A stretch of DNA of 19,274 nucleotides from CAVSUR01 sp052143655 (GTDB lineage: Bacteria > Actinomycetota > Actinomycetes > Streptosporangiales > Streptosporangiaceae), in the NCBI GenBank assembly GCA_052143655.1, contig JBKQSL010000200.1, positions 1 to 19,274 of the forward strand. The letters run 5' to 3'. The position numbers and the translations under genes were made by a program. The notes under the pieces were generated by a model that saw only the letters and a program-made list of their open reading frames with translations, did no database searches and was not told the DNA's origin. Position 1 is the first letter of the stretch, and each line of letters begins with the position of its first letter. Of this stretch, positions 15,053-19,274 are shown in pieces.

Positions 15053-16032
15053 GCCGCGCGCAGGAACTCCCCGGCGATGACCGCGTAGCCGGCCCGGTTG
15101 GCGTGCTCGTCCGGCCGGTGCGGCCCGGTGCACACCCATGTCCACCGGCAGATGGCCGCGACGTTGGGCGGCATCGTGCCGAGGCCGGGCAGCCGGACCT
15201 GACCGGTGGAATCACCGCTGCGGAAGGCCGCGTAGACGTTGGCCACCCGGGCGCCATAGCGCCGGTAGACCTGGTCCAGCTGCTGGTCGTAGCCGCTGAC
15301 CAGCTGCTGGCTGAGCGTCGCGACCGCGCGGCCTGGCCAGCCGGCCACCCAGGCGCCCAGCTCGGGCACGTAGTAGTTCATCCCGATGATCATCGTCTGG
15401 GGTCCGGCTGCCGCCCGCAGCTGCCGCAGGATGACCGCGAGGTTGCCGAGCGCTGCGGTGAACCAGCGCGGCAGGCAGGCGCTGATCCGGGCCAGCGGGG
15501 TGTCCAGCAGGCAGGCGTTCGGGTCGTTCGCGCCGATGTCCAGCGTGATCAGCGCGATCCGGCCGCGGTGCGCCCGCAGGAACGACGTGGCCTGGCTGAG
15601 CTGAGACCCGGCGGGGTAGCGGCACTTGCCGCCGCGGATCATCGTGACGGTCGTCTCGCCCGAGCAGCCGAGCTTGACCAGCCGCAGCCACGGCTCGCTC
15701 CGGTGCAGGGCAGCGTAGAGCTGGTCCGGGTAGCCCTGCCGGGTCGGCACGTCGGCGCCCGCCCGGTCGGGCTGCACGCCCTGCGCCAGCGAGTCGCCGA
15801 GCGCCAGGTAATAGCTGTTATGCCGGATCCGGGTCCGGGCGGCCCGGGCGGAGGCGCCCCGGCTGTGCGAATGTCCCGGCTGGCCGCTCGCCGCCACTGC
15901 GGGGTCAGGTGCCCCGGAGCAGCCGGCGGCAAGACCGGCCGCCAGGGCGCACGCCACCGCCGCGGCTATCCCGGTGACGGTGCGGCGTACTCGCCCGGCC
16001 TCCCGGTCACCGGCTCGTCCTGGCCTGCGCAC
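15043..16032 (-). CDS. SGNH/GDSL-type esterase, probable lipoprotein
   Basis: This 329-residue protein starts at GTG 16032 by my choice. The N terminus is basic (RRPGR to VRR17), then a hydrophobic run to LAAGC at 34-38, a lipobox-like site that would anchor Cys38 to the outer membrane face. The -3 residue is Ala rather than Leu, so the lipobox is not ideal. Catalytic motifs follow: LALGDSLAQG with Ser81, LGCSGET with Gly125, GAND with Asn169, and the C-terminal DEHANRAGY with D308 and H310. This order is the SGNH hydrolase pattern, and the substrate could be a lipid or carbohydrate ester. It lies 29 bases downstream of marR. A longer frame continues upstream into marR but is a shadow. Confidence 0.88.
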   Translation of the reverse strand: MRRPGRAGDREAGRVRRTVTGIAAAVACALAAGLAAGCSGAPDPAVAASGQPGHSHSRGASARAARTRIRHNSYYLALGDSLAQGVQPDRAGADVPTRQGYPDQLYAALHRSEPWLRLVKLGCSGETTVTMIRGGKCRYPAGSQLSQATSFLRAHRGRIALITLDIGANDPNACLLDTPLARISACLPRWFTAALGNLAVILRQLRAAAGPQTMIIGMNYYVPELGAWVAGWPGRAVATLSQQLVSGYDQQLDQVYRRYGARVANVYAAFRSGDSTGQVRLPGLGTMPPNVAAICRWTWVCTGPHRPDEHANRAGYAVIAGEFLRAARS

Positions 16033-16037
16033 GCTAC

Positions 16038-16065
16038 AGTCTAAGCAGCGGGAACGACCGGTCAG
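16038..16065 (-). promoter_or_regulatory. Possible promoter of the SGNH hydrolase gene
   Basis: On the minus strand CTGACC (16065-16060) and TAGACT (16043-16038) are 16 bases apart. TAGACT ends 5 bases before GTG 16032, so the transcript would be leaderless or nearly so, consistent with the lack of a ribosome binding site. The -35 overlaps the marR stop codon. Confidence 0.45.
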
Positions 16066-16640
16066 GGCGCTGTCGCCGGGGGGCGCGGGGCATCCGCGGC
16101 CTGCTGCGCGTCGAACGGCACCAGCAGCACCCGCAGCAGCCCGGCAAGCTGGCGGCGCTGACCCGCGTCCAGCCCGGCCAGCAGTTCCCGCTCGCCGAGG
16201 AGCAGGTCCGCCAGGGCGGCGTCGGCCACCGCCCGGCCGCGCTCGGTCAGCATCACCAGCACCCCCCGCTTGTCCTGCGGGTCCGGGCGCCGCCGGACCA
16301 GCCCGGCCCCGGCCAGCCGGTCGATGCGGTTGGTCATCGTGCCCGAGGTCACCAGGGTGGCCCGCAGCAGGGCACCCGGGCTGAGCTGGTAAGGCGGGCC
16401 GGTCCGGCGCAGGGCCGACAGCACGTCGAATTCCCACGGCTCCAGCCCGTGCGCGCTGAACGCTGCGCGCCGGGCCCGGTCCAGGTGCCTGGCCAGCCGG
16501 GACACCCTGCTGAGAACCTGCATCGGCTCGACGTCCAGGTCGGGCCGCTCGGCCCGCCACCCGGCCACCAGGTCGTCGACCTCATCGTGCAGCTCGCAAG
16601 GTGCCGCCGGGCCCTCGTCCGGGTCAGCGTGCGGCCTCAT
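16062..16640 (-). CDS. MarR family transcriptional regulator
   Basis: This 192-residue protein is a winged-helix repressor of the MarR family, which binds DNA as a dimer and usually releases it on ligand binding or oxidation. The core is LEPWEFDVLSALRR (66-79), the recognition helix region LLRATLVTSGTMTNRIDRLAGAGLV (91-115) and the wing DPQDKRGVLVMLTERG (120-135). An N-terminal extension of about 40 residues, rich in acidic and Pro residues, is longer than in typical MarR proteins. Cys15 is the only cysteine, and it lies outside the core. The ATG at 16640 is chosen because TATGCT ends exactly 6 bases upstream, giving a leaderless transcript; a longer frame to 16700 would run through both operators. 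It is divergent from the methyltransferase gene and upstream of the SGNH gene. Confidence 0.92.
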   Translation of the reverse strand: MRPHADPDEGPAAPCELHDEVDDLVAGWRAERPDLDVEPMQVLSRVSRLARHLDRARRAAFSAHGLEPWEFDVLSALRRTGPPYQLSPGALLRATLVTSGTMTNRIDRLAGAGLVRRRPDPQDKRGVLVMLTERGRAVADAALADLLLGERELLAGLDAGQRRQLAGLLRVLLVPFDAQQAADAPRPPATAP

Positions 16641-16646
16641 GCCGGG

Positions 16647-16652
16647 AGCATA
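16647..16652 (-). promoter_or_regulatory. -10 element of leaderless marR
   Basis: Minus-strand TATGCT fits TANNNT and is followed by 6 bases and then the marR ATG, so transcription should begin at the start codon. It directly abuts operator 1 (16653-16670), allowing self-repression. The -35 is weak (TGAGTA at a 17-base spacing). Confidence 0.6.
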
Positions 16653-16670
16653 TCTCTTGACATCGAGACT
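16653..16670. promoter_or_regulatory. MarR operator 1
   Basis: TCTCTTGAC-ATCGAGACT is an imperfect palindrome. Read on the minus strand its core TCTCGATGTCAAGAGA differs from operator 2 at one base of 16. It covers the -35 TTGACA of the methyltransferase promoter and borders the marR -10. Sites of this form are typical for actinobacterial MarR regulators. Confidence 0.7.
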
Positions 16671-16685
16671 ACTCATCCGGTAAAC
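16657..16685 (+). promoter_or_regulatory. Promoter of the methyltransferase gene
   Basis: A perfect TTGACA -35 (16657-16662) is followed after 17 bases by GTAAAC (16680-16685), or after 18 bases by TAAACC. The -10 is weak. The -35 lies within MarR operator 1, so MarR binding should block RNA polymerase. Confidence 0.5.
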
Positions 16686-16702
16686 CGCTGCCATCAGCAA
16701 AG

Positions 16703-16720
16703 TATCTCGACGTCAAGAGA
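16703..16720. promoter_or_regulatory. MarR operator 2
   Basis: TATCTCGAC-GTCAAGAGA is an imperfect palindrome whose core matches operator 1 in inverted orientation, with centres 50 bases apart. It ends 9 bases before the methyltransferase ATG and covers the purine-rich AAGAGAG that is the only candidate ribosome binding site there. Binding would also act as a roadblock. Confidence 0.7.
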
Positions 16721-16729
16721 GATGGCGGC

Positions 16730-17518
16730 ATGTGGGATCCCGGACAGTACCTGCGCTACCGCGACGAGCGCGCCCGGCCGTTCTTCGACCTGCTCAGCCG
16801 GGTCCGCACCCAGGACCCCCGCTACGTCGTCGACCTCGGCTGCGGCCCCGGCCAGCTGACGGCCGCGCTGGCGGAGCGGTGGCCGCAGGCGCGCGTGCAC
16901 GGCCTTGACTCCGATCCGGAGATGATCAGCGCGGCCGGGTCGCTGCTGACCGGTCCGGGCGCGGCGGCCGGCTCCGGGCGGCTGAGCTTCGCCCTCGGGG
17001 ACCTGCGGGACTGGCAGCCCGAGCAGCAGGCCGACCTGATCATCAGCAACGCGGTCCTGCAGTGGGTGCCAGGCCACGAGCGGCTGCTGGCCGGCTGGAC
17101 CGGCCTGCTGGCGCCCGGCGGCAGCCTGGCGTTCCAGGTTCCCGGCAACTTCGACCAGCCGAGCCATGCCGTGCTGCGCGAGCTGGCCGCGGCTGGCCGC
17201 TGGCAGCACTGGCTCGGCGGGGTGCAGCTCAACCGGCAGAGCGCCGACCCGCGGGAGTACGCGGACCTGCTGGCCCGGGCGGGCTGCGAGGTCGACGCCT
17301 GGGAGACTACGTACCTGCACATCCTGCCGGGAGCCGACCCGGTCCTCGACTGGTACAAGGGGACCGGGCTGCGGCCGGTGCTGGCGGTACTGCCCGCCGA
17401 GCAGGCGGCGGAGTTCCTGGCCGAGTACGGCGCGCGGATGCGCGCGGCCTACCCGGCAGCGCCGTACGGGACGCCATTCCCGTTCCGCCGGGTGTTCGTG
17501 GTGGCCCGGCGGCCCTGA
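16730..17518 (+). CDS. tam: Trans-aconitate 2-methyltransferase-like SAM-dependent methyltransferase
   Basis: This 262-residue class I methyltransferase matches the Tam family, which methyl-esterifies trans-aconitate, a spontaneous product of cis-aconitate that inhibits aconitase. The N terminus MWDPGQYLRYRDERARPFFDLL is characteristic. SAM motif I is VVDLGCGPGQLT (33-44), followed by GLDSDPEMI, then SNAVLQWVPGHERLL and LAPGGSLAFQVPGNFDQPSH. The C-terminal WYKGTGLRPVL and FPFRRVFVVARR also fit, and the length is as expected. It is divergent from marR with both operators in between, so it is the probable main target of that repressor. Its stop is 10 bases from the convergent tetR stop; a CTGAC/GTCAG inverted pair spans the gap (17515-17532). 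A different small carboxylic acid substrate is possible. Confidence 0.9.
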   Translation: MWDPGQYLRYRDERARPFFDLLSRVRTQDPRYVVDLGCGPGQLTAALAERWPQARVHGLDSDPEMISAAGSLLTGPGAAAGSGRLSFALGDLRDWQPEQQADLIISNAVLQWVPGHERLLAGWTGLLAPGGSLAFQVPGNFDQPSHAVLRELAAAGRWQHWLGGVQLNRQSADPREYADLLARAGCEVDAWETTYLHILPGADPVLDWYKGTGLRPVLAVLPAEQAAEFLAEYGARMRAAYPAAPYGTPFPFRRVFVVARRP

Positions 17519-17528
17519 CGGCGCCCGG

Positions 17529-18185
17529 TCAGCGTTCCTCGCGCAGCCGCTGCAGCGCGCCTGCGGACAGCCGGGGGGCGTGATCGAGCTGCGACAGCCC
17601 GTTCCACGCCATGTTGACCAGGTGCGCGGCCACTTCCTCGATCTTGGGCTTGCGCGCGTCCAGCCACCACTGGCCGGTGAACGCCACCATGCCGACCAGC
17701 ATCTGCGCGTACATCGGCGCGAGCTTGGGGTCGTAGCCGCGCCCGGCCAGCATGTCGGCGAGGATGTACTCGACCTGGCTGGCGACGTCACTGATCAGGC
17801 TCGCGAACGTGCCAGAGCCGGAGGCGGGGTTGGAGTCGCGCACCAGGATCCGGAAGCCGTCCGAGTTCTCCTGGATGTAGCGCAGCAGCGTGACGGCGGC
17901 GACCTCGAACTTCTCCATCGTGTCGTCGCCGCCCAGCAACTGGGTGGCCATCGCGAGGAAGCGCTCGACCTCGCGGTCGACCACCACCGCGTACAGGCCT
18001 TCCTTGCCGCCGAAGTGCTCGTAGACGACCGGCTTGGAAACGCGGGCCTGGGCGGCGATCTCCTCAATGGAGGTGCCGTCCAGGCCGCGCTCAGCGAACA
18101 GCCGCCGCCCGATATCGAGCAGTTGCTCCCGCCGTTCCTTGCCGGTCATCCGCTTGCGACCCGGGTGTGATGCCTGGCTAGTCAC
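17529..18185 (-). CDS. TetR family transcriptional regulator
   Basis: This 218-residue protein has the N-terminal TetR helix-turn-helix at about residues 16-65: RREQLLDIGRRLFAERG, TSIEEIAAQARVSKPVVYEHFGGKEGLYA. The remainder is a helical ligand-binding and dimer domain with no close sequence signature. The GTG at 18185 is assigned with GGAG only 2 bases upstream, an unusually short spacing, so a downstream ATG at 18149 (residue 13) is possible and would still include the whole DNA-binding domain. It starts 28 bases after the desaturase stop on the same strand and is probably co-transcribed with it. By analogy with DesT-type regulators it may sense acyl-CoA and control the desaturase; this is inference, since the desaturase promoter is cut by the window edge. 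Confidence 0.9.
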   Translation of the reverse strand: MTSQASHPGRKRMTGKERREQLLDIGRRLFAERGLDGTSIEEIAAQARVSKPVVYEHFGGKEGLYAVVVDREVERFLAMATQLLGGDDTMEKFEVAAVTLLRYIQENSDGFRILVRDSNPASGSGTFASLISDVASQVEYILADMLAGRGYDPKLAPMYAQMLVGMVAFTGQWWLDARKPKIEEVAAHLVNMAWNGLSQLDHAPRLSAGALQRLREER

Positions 18186-18213
18186 TGCTCCATCATGTCT
18201 GGCCGCGGCCGGG

Positions 18214-19245
18214 TCATCGAGTTAGCCGGGCTTCGCTGCCGGCCGGGCGGGTCATCGAGCCGAATTTCCGGCGGGCGCTGGTGCGCCGGGCCGCCAGCCG
18301 CCGCTCATCTGGCCAGCGCACGTCGCTGGCCCAGCCGAACTTCTCGCAGACCCAGATCAGCCGGGCGGCGATGTCGATCTGGCCCCTCAGGACGCCGTGC
18401 CGGGCGCAGGTCGGGTCGGAGTGGTGCAGGTTGTGCCACGACTCGCCGAAGGACGGGATCGCCAGCCATGCCACATTCTTGGACTTGTCCCGGACCTCGA
18501 AGTCCTCGGAACCGAAGGTGTGGCAGATGGAGTTGATCGACCAGGTCACGTGGTGCAGGAACGCGATCCGGACCAGGCTGGCCCAGAAGAACGCCGTGAC
18601 TGCGCCCTGCCAGGACATCGACCAGAGGCCGCCGATCAGTGCCGGGCCGAGCAGCGAGACCGCCACCCATATCGGGAAGTCCGCCGAGATGCGCGAGATG
18701 GTGGTGTCCGCGAGCAGGTCCGGGCAGAACTTCTCCTTCGAGGAGTGCTTGCCGTCGAACATCCATCCCATGTGCGCCCACATCAGGCCCTTGACCAGGG
18801 CCTTCCAGTCGGTGCCGAACCGCCACGGCGAGTGCGGGTCGCCTTCCTTGTCGCTGTACTTATGGTGCCGCCGGTGGTCGGCGACCCAGGTCAGGACCGG
18901 CCCCTCGATGGCCATGCTGCCCGCGATCGCCAGCGCGATCCGCAGCGGCCGGTTGGCCTTGAAGGAGGAGTGCGTGAAGTGGCGGTGGAAGCCCATGCTG
19001 ATGCCCAGGCCCGAGATCGCGTAGAAGACCAGGGCGAGGATCACGTCGTGCCAGCCCATGCCCCAGCCCCAGGCGACCGGGATGGCGGCGATCAGGGCCA
19101 GCGTGGGGACGACCACGAACGTGGCGATGAGGATCTTCTCGACCGGGCCGGCCGGCTCCGGCTCGATCTCCGGCCGCGGCACCGGCGGCGCCGGAGCCGG
19201 CGGCCGGGCGGCCGTCGTGGCCGAAGGGAGTTCGGTGGTGGTCAT
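18214..19245 (-). CDS. Membrane acyl-CoA (delta-9 type) fatty acid desaturase
   Basis: This 343-residue diiron membrane enzyme introduces a double bond into acyl-CoA or acyl-lipid chains, changing membrane fluidity. The three histidine boxes are present: HRHFTH (87-92), HRRHH (124-128) and HNLHH (271-275). Extra conserved His lie at 231-232 and 242. Hydrophobic segments at about 38-60, 68-84, 103-120 and 190-230 fit the four-helix topology. The first 35 residues are Pro/Ala/Glu-rich and likely cytoplasmic. There is no fused cytochrome b5 or ferredoxin domain, so electrons must come from a separate reductase. The ATG at 19245 has GAGGA (19254-19258) 8 bases upstream. The tetR gene follows. Only 29 bases of upstream DNA are in the window, so the promoter cannot be described. 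Confidence 0.94.
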   Translation of the reverse strand: MTTTELPSATTAARPPAPAPPVPRPEIEPEPAGPVEKILIATFVVVPTLALIAAIPVAWGWGMGWHDVILALVFYAISGLGISMGFHRHFTHSSFKANRPLRIALAIAGSMAIEGPVLTWVADHRRHHKYSDKEGDPHSPWRFGTDWKALVKGLMWAHMGWMFDGKHSSKEKFCPDLLADTTISRISADFPIWVAVSLLGPALIGGLWSMSWQGAVTAFFWASLVRIAFLHHVTWSINSICHTFGSEDFEVRDKSKNVAWLAIPSFGESWHNLHHSDPTCARHGVLRGQIDIAARLIWVCEKFGWASDVRWPDERRLAARRTSARRKFGSMTRPAGSEARLTR

Positions 19246-19274
19246 GGGGGAATCCTCGCTTCGCGATCGGGCCC

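Noticed and set aside
16033..16560. Upstream extension of the SGNH hydrolase frame into marR
   Set aside because: marR is the real gene there, and the lipoprotein signal starts just after 16032.

Overview
The window is very GC-rich DNA (by eye above 70 percent, with G or C at most third codon positions) from an actinobacterium (Actinomycetota). Three things support this: the block metG-tatD-ksgA-ispE-ABC-F near rsmI, which is an actinobacterial housekeeping neighbourhood; a SigR/SigH-type ECF sigma factor; and promoters of the TANNNT type lying six bases before start codons, which suggests leaderless transcripts. The genus cannot be placed from sequence alone. No tRNA, rRNA, CRISPR array, insertion sequence or phage gene was seen. 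Coding density is high and no gene-free stretch exceeds about 275 bases.

Layout. (1) 1-823, plus strand: the tail of a short-chain dehydrogenase and an enoyl-CoA hydratase-like gene that lacks about 65 N-terminal residues. (2) 905-4543, plus: one large protein joining a family 2 glycosyltransferase to a CDP-glycerol glycerophosphotransferase domain, probably for a teichoic-acid-like wall polymer. (3) 4606-5187, minus: an ECF12/SigR-like sigma factor with no anti-sigma gene beside it. (4) 5362-6240, plus: rsmI. (5) 6333-9884, plus: metG, tatD and ksgA, overlapping or nearly so. (6) 9857-11761, minus: a secreted M1-family metallopeptidase sitting between ksgA and ispE. (7) 12037-14906, plus: ispE and an Uup-like ABC-F ATPase with overlapping stop and start. 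(8) 15043-16640, minus: a lipoprotein-type SGNH/GDSL hydrolase downstream of a MarR regulator. (9) 16730-17518, plus: a trans-aconitate methyltransferase-like gene divergent from marR, with two matching operator-like palindromes between them. (10) 17529-19245, minus: a membrane acyl-CoA desaturase followed by a TetR regulator.

How the genes fit together. The core is translation and ribosome maturation (metG, rsmI, ksgA, the ABC-F factor) plus isoprenoid precursor synthesis (ispE). The flanks add envelope functions: the wall-polymer transferase, secreted peptidase, lipoprotein esterase and lipid desaturase. Two local regulatory circuits can be read: MarR controlling itself and the divergent methyltransferase, and a TetR probably controlling the desaturase.

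No plainly new multi-gene system is visible. The most unusual features are the internally deleted hydratase, a 17-bp perfect inverted repeat between the peptidase and ispE, the peptidase's position in a conserved block that lacks rpfB, repeat-built insertions in the wall-polymer enzyme, and the paired MarR operators.
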